Assembly (NCBI RefSeq): GCF_000504165.1
Contig: NZ_AYSE01000006.1
Span: forward strand, 186,001-250,000
Direction of reading: 5' to 3'
Source of the DNA: Bacillus sp. FJAT-14578
GTDB taxonomy: Bacteria; Bacillota; Bacilli; Bacillales; Bacillaceae_H
DNA: 64,000 nt
Below, piece after piece: positions 17,301 to 25,050 of the stretch. The notes beneath the pieces are model-generated. The model had not been told where the DNA came from and did not search any database. It saw nothing but the letters and a program-made list of their open reading frames with translations. Each line of letters starts with the position of its first letter. Position 1 is the first letter of the stretch. The position numbers and the translations under genes were made by a program.

Positions 17301-17981
17301 TTAATCTTGATACACCTCCATTCGGTAGCCGAGTCCGCGAATCGTCACAATGCGAAAATCGGACTCGAATTCAGCAAACCGTTCCCTTAAGCGCTTAACA
17401 TGAACATCCACCGTCCGCTCGTCGCCTTCATAATCAATGCCCCATATTTGTTCAATGAGATGGTCCCGTGTAAACAGCTGTCCGGGATAGCTGCCCAGTT
17501 TGTACAGAAGCTCAAATTCTTTCATCGGGATGGTCATTGCTTTACCATTTTTATAGATTACTTGATAACTTTTGCGGTCTAACGAGAGGTCTCCGAGCTT
17601 AATCACACTGGAAGCAGAAATTCGATACCGCTTTAACAGGGCCTTTACCCGAAGAACGAGCTCTACCGGGTCAAACGGTTTCACCAAATAATCATCCGTT
17701 CCAAGCTTAAACCCTTTGATTCGGTCACCCGCTTCTCCCTTGGCAGTGATCATTAAAATCGGGATGTCTCCAAGTTCTCTAAGCTGCGTACATAAAGCCC
17801 AGCCATCCATTTTGGGCATCATAATATCCAAAATGACGAGGTCCGTTGGATGATTCTCCGCATAATCGAGCGCATCCGCTCCGTTCGATTTCTCGACAGT
17901 TTCAAAACCTTCGTCCTCCAAATAAAGACGAATGAGCTCACGAATGTGAGCCTCATCATCCACCACTAATATCTTTGGCAA
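17301..17981 (-). CDS. OmpR-family response regulator without adjacent kinase
   Basis: A 226-residue regulator. I place the start at TTG 17981, eight bases after GAGGGGG, giving a protein that opens MPKILVVDDE; in-frame codons further upstream lack a site. The receiver domain has acidic Asp8/Asp9, phospho-acceptor Asp52 (VILDIMMPKMDG) and Lys101 (DYLVKPFDP). The C-terminal winged helix is intact (GYRMEVYQD end; TVDVHVKRLRERF). No histidine kinase gene lies beside it: the downstream gene is convergent and the upstream one encodes a small protein. It therefore acts as an orphan regulator or pairs with a distant kinase. Confidence 0.88.
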   Translation of the reverse strand: MPKILVVDDEAHIRELIRLYLEDEGFETVEKSNGADALDYAENHPTDLVILDIMMPKMDGWALCTQLRELGDIPILMITAKGEAGDRIKGFKLGTDDYLVKPFDPVELVLRVKALLKRYRISASSVIKLGDLSLDRKSYQVIYKNGKAMTIPMKEFELLYKLGSYPGQLFTRDHLIEQIWGIDYEGDERTVDVHVKRLRERFAEFESDFRIVTIRGLGYRMEVYQD

Positions 17982-18104
17982 ATTCACTTCCCCCTCTTCC
18001 ATATAATTATTACATAATTTTCCCAATATTTTAATCCGATTGAAAAAAATACATCAATATGTAAATCGGTAATTAAATCACCTTTGTCCTCAAACATGAA
18101 AAAA

Positions 18105-18126
18105 AAAACGGGGATATCCCCGTTTT
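18105..18126 (-). terminator. Intrinsic terminator of the 74-residue protein gene
   Basis: The palindrome AAAACGGGGATATCCCCGTTTT followed by a run of ten T on the minus strand, 17 bases after the stop codon of the small gene. Confidence 0.88.
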
Positions 18127-18142
18127 CATGACATGCTTTCTT

Positions 18143-18367
18143 TTAAATGTTTTTTTCACCGGCTAATTCATAAACGACTTCTTCTAAATCGTCCATAAAT
18201 GGCAGCATCGAACGTTTTTCATCAAAGAGATGATAAAGACGAGTAATCATGGATGGACTCTTATCAAATTTTTCTTGCATCCGCTCTATCAAATACTCAT
18301 TGAGTGGCAATCTGTTTTCAACAAGAAATCTTAAATCTTCTAAAAATACTCTATCGTTGTTCATCAT
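18143..18367 (-). CDS. Small acidic protein of unknown function
   Basis: A 74-residue cytosolic protein, ATG start behind AAGGGGG. It is rich in acidic and hydrophobic residues (FLEDLRFLVENRLPLNEY, DDLEEVVYELAG) and is predicted helical with no membrane segment or signal. I do not recognise the family. The ribosome-binding site and its own terminator support expression. It is transcribed away from gapN in the same direction, 101 bases downstream of it. Confidence 0.65.
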   Translation of the reverse strand: MMNNDRVFLEDLRFLVENRLPLNEYLIERMQEKFDKSPSMITRLYHLFDEKRSMLPFMDDLEEVVYELAGEKNI

Positions 18368-18468
18368 CTCTTCATTCCCCCTTTGATACTTCTATTTTAT
18401 CATATTTTTATAATTTTCAGAATAATTTTTAGGGGGAATTGAGCTATATATGCATCTACTATTTTATA

Positions 18469-19923
18469 TTATTGTACAATGTTTAACACTGTCACTTTTT
18501 CTCGCATCATCGATTCGAGGCTTTTTCGAATTCCTTGCGCTCCCATCCCGGAACCCTTTACGCCGATAAATGGAAAGTGATCTGGACCGCGTTCTGTGCG
18601 CCCGTTAATTTGAACAGAGCCTGTCTCGAGTTTGTTGGCAATCGCAAATGCTTTATTCACATCCCTAGTAAAGATACTTGCTTGCAAGCCAAATTCAGAG
18701 TCGTTGGCAATTCGTATCGCTTCCTCATCAGATGAGACACGAATGATCGGCAATACAGGTCCAAATGGTTCTTCCCACGCTACGCGCATGTCCTCTGTCA
18801 CGTAATCAAGAAGCGTCGGATGAATTAAGTTGCGTTCGCGCTTGTTCCCAATTATAACGGCAGCTCCTTTTCCAATTGCATCTGCAATTAAAATTTGAAC
18901 AAAATCAGCAGATTGCTCATCAATTAATGGAACGACTGTGCTGCCGTTTTCCGGTGAACCAACAGATAACTTCTCGATTTCTTCTTTTAACAGTTCAACA
19001 AGCTGATCCGCTACATTTTCATGTACTAATACACGTTTAATGGCTGTACAGCGCTGGCCTGAATAAGAAAATGCACCGCTGACGATTTGTTGGGCCGCTT
19101 CATATAAATCAGCATCTTCTCTTACTATCCCAGGGTCTTTTCCGCCAAGTTCAAGAACAAGCGGAACCATTGACGCTTTTTTTGCTAAATGAAAACCAGT
19201 CGTAGTACCGCCTGTAAAGGAAATCATATTAATTCCTTTATGCTCCACAAGGTAATCTCCGATTACAGAACCCCGTCCTGTCACAAGGTTCACAAGACCT
19301 TTTGGCAGTTCTGCCTTATGAAGTGCTTCAATCATTTTTGTGCCGCTCAAGGCACCTTGCGTAGCAGGCTTGAAAATGACAGAGTTTCCTGCCATTAATG
19401 CAGGTGCTACTTTGGCCGCAGCTAAGTTTACAGGGTAATTAAATGGAGGGATAGCCAATACGACACCTAGAGGAACCCGCTGAATGACCGCAATTTTATT
19501 TTGTGATCCTCCCGGGAAGCTGTCTCCCCTCATGCTTTCCCCGTGCATATGTAATGCCTCTTCGATCGTGTAACGAATGAAATCAGCTGAGCGTACGACT
19601 TCATTTTTCGCATCTTTATAGCTTTTTCCGACTTCTTTCATAATGACTTCCGCTATTTCATCTTGCATATTAACTAATTCATTAGCCCATTTGTATAAAT
19701 AATTGGCCCGTTCTTGAAGAGAGGTCTCTGCCCAGCTTTTTTGCGCTTGTTGGGCAAAGTAGATGGCCTCATCCACTTCTTCTTTCGAGATCGCTTGAAC
19801 TTGCCCAATCACTTCATTAAGGTACGGTGATTGAATGTCAATAGTCTCTCCTGATTCGCTCTTTTTCCACTCCCCGTTTACATAGAACTCATAAGCCGCT
19901 AAAGTTAGCACGTTTGTTGACAT
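18469..19923 (-). CDS. gapN: NADP-dependent non-phosphorylating glyceraldehyde-3-phosphate dehydrogenase GapN
   Basis: A 484-residue aldehyde dehydrogenase with the GapN pattern. Catalytic Cys292 is in YSGQRCTAIKRVLV, the general base Glu258 is in LVLELGGKDPG and the oxyanion-hole Asn162 is in PPFNYPVNLAAAKVAPAL. SFTGGTTTG is the nucleotide-binding segment, and the run GDYLVEHKGINMISFTGG is typical of GapN. It oxidises glyceraldehyde 3-phosphate directly to 3-phosphoglycerate, giving NADPH in place of ATP. Start ATG 19923 after GGGGGC. Upstream lies an unusual nest of inverted repeats and a cre-like sequence, so carbon control is possible. Confidence 0.9.
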   Translation of the reverse strand: MSTNVLTLAAYEFYVNGEWKKSESGETIDIQSPYLNEVIGQVQAISKEEVDEAIYFAQQAQKSWAETSLQERANYLYKWANELVNMQDEIAEVIMKEVGKSYKDAKNEVVRSADFIRYTIEEALHMHGESMRGDSFPGGSQNKIAVIQRVPLGVVLAIPPFNYPVNLAAAKVAPALMAGNSVIFKPATQGALSGTKMIEALHKAELPKGLVNLVTGRGSVIGDYLVEHKGINMISFTGGTTTGFHLAKKASMVPLVLELGGKDPGIVREDADLYEAAQQIVSGAFSYSGQRCTAIKRVLVHENVADQLVELLKEEIEKLSVGSPENGSTVVPLIDEQSADFVQILIADAIGKGAAVIIGNKRERNLIHPTLLDYVTEDMRVAWEEPFGPVLPIIRVSSDEEAIRIANDSEFGLQASIFTRDVNKAFAIANKLETGSVQINGRTERGPDHFPFIGVKGSGMGAQGIRKSLESMMREKVTVLNIVQ

Positions 19924-20162
19924 AAAATAGCCCCCTTCAATAATAAATAGATTTCAGTTTAATAGAGTGAATTTTCAGTCTTTTAACCAGAAAGAATACG
20001 GAATATTATTCTTAACGGGACATAATACGACCCACCAAGACATATTATGTCCCGGTTGGTGTAAAAAAAATTCACTCTGATGATTTTTTATTCTAGCAGG
20101 TTACACCCTTTACTACAACCACTTTTTTAGATATTTCAGAATATTTTTCACTTTCGATTTTT

Positions 20163-20176
20163 AGCAAGCGCTTTCA
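20163..20176. promoter_or_regulatory. cre-like sequence upstream of gapN
   Basis: AGCAAGCGCTTTCA matches 12 of 14 positions of the cre consensus and has the core AAGCGCTT. It is 240 bases from gapN, which is rather far for direct repression. Confidence 0.3.
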
Positions 20177-20421
20177 ATTTAACCTTAACATTCCCAATGA
20201 TTGGATAGTGACTTTTCAATGAACAAGTACTTACAAGCATTCCACATACTATTTAAACATAATAAAAAAGGTCGAGTTCCTGCTCTGATTCCCTTTCCCT
20301 GATTCAAAGAGGCTAAAATCATCCTTTCCTTGTCTTATATAAAAGACGACCAGTTGTGTAGGTATCTCTATCTTCATCTCCCCCATAATATCTCAGTGGA
20401 AATTTGTCTTGAAAAACACAT

Positions 20422-20465
20422 TCAGTCCCCCGCCAAGTTAATATTTTAACCTAACGAGGGACTGA
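20422..20465 (-). terminator. Hairpin after the FMN reductase gene (TTCAGTCC type)
   Basis: Arms TCAGTCCC (20422-20429) and GGGACTGA (20458-20465) with an inner GTTAA/TTAAC stem, 18 bases after the stop codon; a T-rich stretch follows on the minus strand. The arms resemble those at 30638-30691 and 34188-34225. Confidence 0.55.
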
Positions 20466-20482
20466 GCCCGAGCTTCAACTTA

Positions 20483-21037
20483 CTAGAGTAGACTCTTTCC
20501 TTTCTGTTTCAAGCCTTCCTGCATCATCACCAATTCTTCTGCCAATGCTCGAATACGGGCTAAAACATCCTCATCCGTGATTTCATTATCAAGGTTGTAA
20601 TGGCTCGTATGTGCATACACAGAGCTTGGAGCCACAAACGAGCGGAAATAACCTGCGATCGGCTTCAGCTGATTTTCAATGACAAGATAATGCTGATAGG
20701 TGCCTCCATTGGCTGCAAACCCCATCACTTTCCCGCGAAAAACATCCGGTGGGACCAAATCGAACACATTTTTTAACGGTGCCGGCATGGAGCCATTGAA
20801 AATTGGAAAGCCAATGAGATAAACATCCGCTTCCGCCACTGCTTTTATGATTTTTTGCGTATCTTCATTGTATTGCTCCGTTTTTCTTCCGTCACAAAAT
20901 TGCATCTCATAATCTCTCAGATCGAGCATGTTCGTTTCAATCTCGGGATTGATGCTTTTCATCTCGTTAAGGATTGAGTTTACGAGGGCCGCTGTCTTTG
21001 CCCCGAGAATAGTTCCTGAAATTCCAAGTATTTTCAT
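20483..21037 (-). CDS. NAD(P)H-dependent FMN reductase
   Basis: A 184-residue flavodoxin-like reductase from ATG 21037 (AAAGGGG site). The FMN phosphate loop is ILGISGTILGAKTAALVN; the second flavin motif FPIFNGSMPAPLKNVFD is near residue 95. Such proteins reduce FMN and hand it to two-component monooxygenases. Directly upstream lies the C-terminal remnant of a luciferase-like monooxygenase, the usual partner, so the pair has probably been broken by deletion. It may now serve other flavin enzymes. Confidence 0.87.
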   Translation of the reverse strand: MKILGISGTILGAKTAALVNSILNEMKSINPEIETNMLDLRDYEMQFCDGRKTEQYNEDTQKIIKAVAEADVYLIGFPIFNGSMPAPLKNVFDLVPPDVFRGKVMGFAANGGTYQHYLVIENQLKPIAGYFRSFVAPSSVYAHTSHYNLDNEITDEDVLARIRALAEELVMMQEGLKQKGKSLL

Positions 21038-21084
21038 GTTTATATTTCCCCTTTCTATTCGCGTCCACATAATCTATTAGACAT

Positions 21085-21211
21085 TTATACAGTACTTTCC
21101 TCTTTTGCATGTTTCTTAAAAGCTGACATGACCTTTTCGGCGACAAGCTTCATCGATTTCAAAACTTTTTCATGCGGCAGCCCGCCAAAGTTCATCAGCA
21201 TCATGACTAGA
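21085..21211 (-). pseudogene. C-terminal remnant of a luciferase-like monooxygenase gene
   Basis: On the minus strand an open frame of about 42 codons ends at a TAA at 21085-21087 and has no start or body upstream; it is cut off by the DAO-type gene. It reads MLMNFGGLPHEKVLKSMK, then LVAEKVMSAFKKHAKE. The NFGGLPHEKVLKSM pattern with the ensuing EKVM is the usual C-terminus of bacterial luciferase-like (LLM) flavin monooxygenases. It sits 47 bases upstream of an FMN reductase gene. I infer a deletion that removed the rest of the enzyme. Confidence 0.7.
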
Positions 21212-21225
21212 AGTTAATTATTTGA

Positions 21226-22341
21226 TCAGACAATCGCCCCGCCCACATCATATGGACTAAGGTCAAGTTCCGTTGGCTGGCCAAGCGCAAGCCTTGCCAG
21301 TTCAGCACCGAGATAAGGTCCCGCCGTCAATCCCGAAGCACCGAGTCCATTTGCAACCAACAGTCGTTTATAGCCCGGCAATGCGCCGATGACAGGAAGG
21401 AAACCTGGGGTGAATGGCCGGAAACCTACCCTTGTTTCAAGCATCGTGCTGTTAGCCAGACCGGGAGCCACTGCCAATGCTTTATCGAAAATTTCATGAA
21501 GTCCGCCTGCCGTTACCCGACAGTCGAGTCCAGTGTCATTTTCATGAGTTGCCCCCGCCACTATCCGGCCGTCTTCAAATGCGAGGATGTACTGGTCATT
21601 TGGCGGCATGACAACCGGCCAGCTCCCGGTATCCATGTCCGGCATATGGAGATGAACGATTTGCGCTTTTTGATAAGTCACTAAAAAATTGACACCGAGC
21701 GGTTTCAATAGCTCGTTTGCCCAAGCACCAGCTGTAACAATCACCTGATCGGCCAGCAGAGTCTTTTCCTCTAGTTTAATGCCAATGATTTCGTTGCCTT
21801 TATACACTAATGCCGCATCTCCTTGAAGAACGGTGGCTCCATGTTTTTTGGCCGCATTCACGAGAGCCTGGCGGAGAGCCCTCCCGTTGACGCGAGCCGC
21901 ACCACTTATATGAACAGAAGCATATTGCTCGGATAGAGCCGGAAATAACTTTTTCGTTTCGGCTGGCGATAAACGGGTAATTTCACCGATTTCCGGAGCG
22001 TCCTCACGACGCTTGTACGCCCTTTCCTCCATCTTATCCAGCTTTCCAGCATCTGTATGAAGACTGATGGCCCCAACTCGTTTATATCCTGTATCCGTTT
22101 CACCATCCTCTTCCAACTGCTTAATCAAATCACTATAGTATCTGGCCCCGCCTTTTGCCATTTGATACCAGGCTTGATTGCGTCGCTGCGAGAGCCAAGG
22201 GCAGACAATCCCCGCTGCTGCATCAGTAGCCTGTCCCACACCCCCTCGATCAACCAATGTAACATTTGCCCCTCCCTTTGCAAGGTGATAAGCAGTAGAC
22301 GCTCCAAGAATTCCAGCTCCAACCACCATGTATGTTCCCAT
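21226..22341 (-). CDS. FAD-dependent oxidoreductase (DAO / glycine oxidase-like)
   Basis: A 371-residue flavoprotein from ATG 22341 (AAAGGGTG site). The N-terminal dinucleotide-binding motif is VVGAGILGASTAYHLA with the acidic residue at the end of the second strand (VTLVDRGG). TDAAAGIVCPW follows, and the C-terminal FAD contact is LLVANGLGASGLTAGPYLG. This is the DAO superfamily that oxidises amino-group substrates such as glycine, sarcosine or D-amino acids. The actual substrate is unknown. No thiO neighbours (thiS, thiG) are present, so a thiamine role is not supported. The gene overrides the remnant of the LLM gene downstream. Confidence 0.85.
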   Translation of the reverse strand: MGTYMVVGAGILGASTAYHLAKGGANVTLVDRGGVGQATDAAAGIVCPWLSQRRNQAWYQMAKGGARYYSDLIKQLEEDGETDTGYKRVGAISLHTDAGKLDKMEERAYKRREDAPEIGEITRLSPAETKKLFPALSEQYASVHISGAARVNGRALRQALVNAAKKHGATVLQGDAALVYKGNEIIGIKLEEKTLLADQVIVTAGAWANELLKPLGVNFLVTYQKAQIVHLHMPDMDTGSWPVVMPPNDQYILAFEDGRIVAGATHENDTGLDCRVTAGGLHEIFDKALAVAPGLANSTMLETRVGFRPFTPGFLPVIGALPGYKRLLVANGLGASGLTAGPYLGAELARLALGQPTELDLSPYDVGGAIV

Positions 22342-22438
22342 GAAAAAACACCCTTTACGTTTTGATTCTTTTATCATATATGTACTTTACCCATTTAACT
22401 ATAACGATGTTGAATGAAAAACTCCATATCAGAAAAAG

Positions 22439-22471
22439 ATTCGCCATGACCGTTCATTGGCCATGGCGAAT
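22439..22471 (-). terminator. Intrinsic terminator after the acetyltransferase gene
   Basis: Arms ATTCGCCATG (22439-22448) and CATGGCGAAT (22462-22471) with CTTTTTC following on the minus strand, 30 bases after the stop. Confidence 0.8.
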
Positions 22472-22501
22472 TTTCTAAATCAATCTATATAGTTTGCAAG
22501 C

Positions 22502-23059
22502 TTAAATGGTTCTCATATATCGATAGGACATATATCTCTCTTGTTCATTACTAAAGCGGCTTATTTGTTCAGATATTCTTACAAAGTTCTTCGCTTCGTA
22601 AAAGGGAATGGCCTTTTCATTCCCTTTCGCTACGGAAACCCACTGTTTTGTTAATCCTTTTCCAGATTGAATATTCGTTAAATGATTTAACAGCAAGGTT
22701 CCAATCCCTTCTCCCCTGCGCTGATAGTCAGCGTACAAAGTAAAAATTTCTCCCCTTTCCTTTCCAGTTTCTCCCCCGGCAATCGCTCCTACCACGTTAT
22801 TATTTTCTAGAGCAACATACCAGACATAGGGGTTTTCATCCCCCTTCATCACTTCATCATATATACGATCATATGCATAATAGCTTTTCGTGACCCGCTC
22901 TATATACTCAGGGCTTCTAATGGCTCCATAGGTAGAATGCCATCCCTCCACACAAACATTTATAATTCCAGGAACATGTTCAGCAGCGGCTTGCACAATA
23001 GCAAACTTTGAAACCGTCATTTCTTTATTAATCATTGCTTTTTCACTAACTAAAACCAT
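22502..23059 (-). CDS. GNAT-family N-acetyltransferase
   Basis: A 185-residue protein from ATG 23059 (GGGGGG site). The GNAT core is clear: VVGAIAGGE strand, IFTLYADYQRRGEGIGTLLLNHL with the acetyl-CoA pyrophosphate loop RRGEGIG, and VAKGNEKAIPFYEAKNFV near the end. It should transfer an acetyl group from acetyl-CoA to an amine. The substrate is not evident and the context does not help. Confidence 0.85.
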   Translation of the reverse strand: MVLVSEKAMINKEMTVSKFAIVQAAAEHVPGIINVCVEGWHSTYGAIRSPEYIERVTKSYYAYDRIYDEVMKGDENPYVWYVALENNNVVGAIAGGETGKERGEIFTLYADYQRRGEGIGTLLLNHLTNIQSGKGLTKQWVSVAKGNEKAIPFYEAKNFVRISEQISRFSNEQERYMSYRYMRTI

Positions 23060-23294
23060 CTTTAATCCCCCCATTATTGGAAGCCCCAAAATAGATGCAT
23101 GTATTAATAATCATTCATTATAATTTCACTGATAATGGATATTATAATTGATTTATAAATAAAAATACATATATTTAAATAAATATCCAAAAAAATTTCG
23201 TATGATCAATAGCATGGTTCCAATCTGGAGAAAGAACAAAAATGGGCTCACTGTCGAAGGTTACGAGAAATTTTATGCGGAAAAACATTACGGT

Positions 23295-23822
23295 TTACTT
23301 CCTCCATTTTTGAAGCAATGGCCCTTCCTCACCATAAACGGGATCCGTTTCGGGGACGGGAACACTTCGAATTTCGGCCAAAGCTTGTGCACGTATGCCC
23401 GGGTCCCTTTTTCTCATATTGTACCGGCTGCCTTCCGGATAGGCGCCAACAACTTCAAAATCTTCACTGCTTTCAACCCTCTTATGACCTGTTCCTGCTG
23501 GAAGTACTACCACATCACCGACCTTTAATTCTATGCGCTTACCTTCCTCTCCTCCGACAAGAATAATGGCATTACCGGATTTCACACCCAACACTTCGTG
23601 CGCATTGCTGTGGTAATGATGATAATCAAAAACGCCGCCTGTCCAGCTTCCTGACCAATGATGACGATTAAAAACAGCCTCAATCTCATTCGGGTTATGA
23701 TTGAAAATGCCCTCATATACAATGACCGGAAATTCCGAGTTATTTGGAATTTCTCCATCATCCTTAAGAAAAAATGATTTTACTTGTGATTGCAATGTGA
23801 ATCCGCTCCCTTCCCTTTTCAC
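23295..23822 (-). CDS. yjlB: YjlB-type cupin protein
   Basis: A 175-residue cupin with a GTG start seven bases after AGGAGG. The cupin motif [19 protein letters not shown] has the metal-binding histidines and glutamate and PAGTGHKRV holds the second-motif histidine. Sequence features and length match the YjlB group of Bacillus (the HHHYHS-like core with the conserved [10 protein letters not shown] run). The biochemical function is unknown. It stands alone, transcribed toward an acetyltransferase gene 236 bases away. Confidence 0.75.
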   Translation of the reverse strand: MKREGSGFTLQSQVKSFFLKDDGEIPNNSEFPVIVYEGIFNHNPNEIEAVFNRHHWSGSWTGGVFDYHHYHSNAHEVLGVKSGNAIILVGGEEGKRIELKVGDVVVLPAGTGHKRVESSEDFEVVGAYPEGSRYNMRKRDPGIRAQALAEIRSVPVPETDPVYGEEGPLLQKWRK

Positions 23823-23921
23823 CCTATTTCCTCCTCTCGTAACGATTAGAGGAATTGACTGTATATAATATATCTATGTCATTAATGTATACCCAGATTA
23901 CATTCATACGAAGCTCCCCTA

Positions 23922-23960
23922 AAAAGGCTGACCATTCCAATGCAAAATGGTCAGCCTTTT
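23922..23960 (-). terminator. Intrinsic terminator of the metallopeptidase gene
   Basis: Perfect 15-base arms AAAAGGCTGACCATT (23922-23936) and AATGGTCAGCCTTTT (23946-23960) with T tracts on both strands, 52 bases after the stop. Confidence 0.85.
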
Positions 23961-24012
23961 CGTTTTTTATTACTACTTGGAAGTTTATCATTCATTGCCA
24001 TCCATGCGGTTC

Positions 24013-24852
24013 TTACTGCATGTTTTTAAAAGTATCTCCCTCTTCTATAGTTCCATGTTCGAACCCTTTATAAAACCAACTCTTTCTCTGCTCGGATGTT
24101 CCATGCGTAAAACTTTCAGGTACAACATACCCTTGAGCCTTTTTTTGGATCGTGTCATCACCGACCGCACTTGCTGCATTTAAAGCTTCTTCCAGATCGC
24201 CCTCTTCAAGTAAATCCATTCCCCTGGCATGATGCGCCCAAACACCAGCATAATAGTCGGCCTGCAATTCAAAGCGAACCTGATATTTATTAAACTCCGT
24301 TTGACTGAGTTTTTGACGAAGAGGCATAACCTTCTCGGTTGTCCCCAAAAGCGTTTGGACATGATGTCCTACTTCGTGAGCAATCACATAAGCCATCGCA
24401 AAATCTCCTGGAGCCTGAAACTTTCGCTGAAGCTCATCATAGAAACTCAGATCAATGTATAACTTGTGGTCACCCGGACAATAAAACGGCCCGACTGATG
24501 AACCGGCCGTTCCGCAAGCGGATTGGACGCTGTCTGTATACAATACAAGGGTCGGCTCTTCGTAAACTAAGCCTTTCTCCTTGAAAGCTTCTGTCCATAC
24601 TTCTTCTGTATCTGCAAGGACTACCGATACAAATTCCGCGAGCTCCTTCTCCTGTTCTGTTTCCTCGTAAGGTACAGCGTTATCTGAACCTGTGTCCGCC
24701 ATGTTGTTCAATAAATCTCCGGGATTGCCGCCAAGCAGTGTTACGATCAGTAAGATGATAATACCGCCGATTCCTCCACCAACGAGCGTTTTACCTCCCA
24801 TCCCCCTCCTATCCTCAACGTTTGCGCTTGTTTTTCTTCCTTTCCATTTCAT
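24013..24852 (-). CDS. ypfJ: YpfJ-family putative neutral zinc metallopeptidase
   Basis: A 279-residue membrane-anchored protein of the UPF0248/YpfJ (KPN_02809) group. The N-terminus has basic residues and one transmembrane helix (about residues 21-42, rich in Gly and Ile). The zinc motif HEVGHHVQ (HExxH: His159, Glu160, His163) lies in AMAYVIAHEVGHHVQTLLG, preceded by SACGTAGSSVGPFYCP. ADYYAGVWAHH supplies a likely third ligand. Substrate unknown. The gene is next to the intron insertion and has its own terminator. Confidence 0.85.
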   Translation of the reverse strand: MKWKGRKTSANVEDRRGMGGKTLVGGGIGGIIILLIVTLLGGNPGDLLNNMADTGSDNAVPYEETEQEKELAEFVSVVLADTEEVWTEAFKEKGLVYEEPTLVLYTDSVQSACGTAGSSVGPFYCPGDHKLYIDLSFYDELQRKFQAPGDFAMAYVIAHEVGHHVQTLLGTTEKVMPLRQKLSQTEFNKYQVRFELQADYYAGVWAHHARGMDLLEEGDLEEALNAASAVGDDTIQKKAQGYVVPESFTHGTSEQRKSWFYKGFEHGTIEEGDTFKNMQ

Positions 24853-25050
24853 CCCTTTTCCTCCCTAATACTATGTAGAATAAATGATGGCACATAATGT
24901 ACTTATGTTAATAGTGCTATACCCGGTATTTTCGTATTTGAAGCCTATATGTATTATTTCAAAATCAATGGGGATTACTCGTTTAATTCCAATTACAAAT
25001 TTCTGATAACCGTCTATCCTCTATTTATACAAACGAGGGAAATGAAACCA

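Larger units (their letters stand above)
19924..20482. other. Upstream region of gapN with nested inverted repeats
   Basis: A 559-base gene-free stretch. Outer arms AGAGTGAATTTT (19964-19975) and AAAATTCACTCT (20067-20078) enclose GGGACATAATA (20017-20027) and TATTATGTCCC (20043-20053), plus a smaller AGAATA/TATTCT stem. A cre-like sequence is at 20163-20176. The 3' hairpin of the FMN reductase gene is at 20422-20465. The nested repeat could be a leader hairpin, an operator or a small element; nothing coding was seen. Confidence 0.6.

Noticed and set aside
23202..23528. 108-codon plus-strand frame near the yjlB end
   Set aside because: Mostly antisense to yjlB; the non-overlapping part has no start signal or family match.
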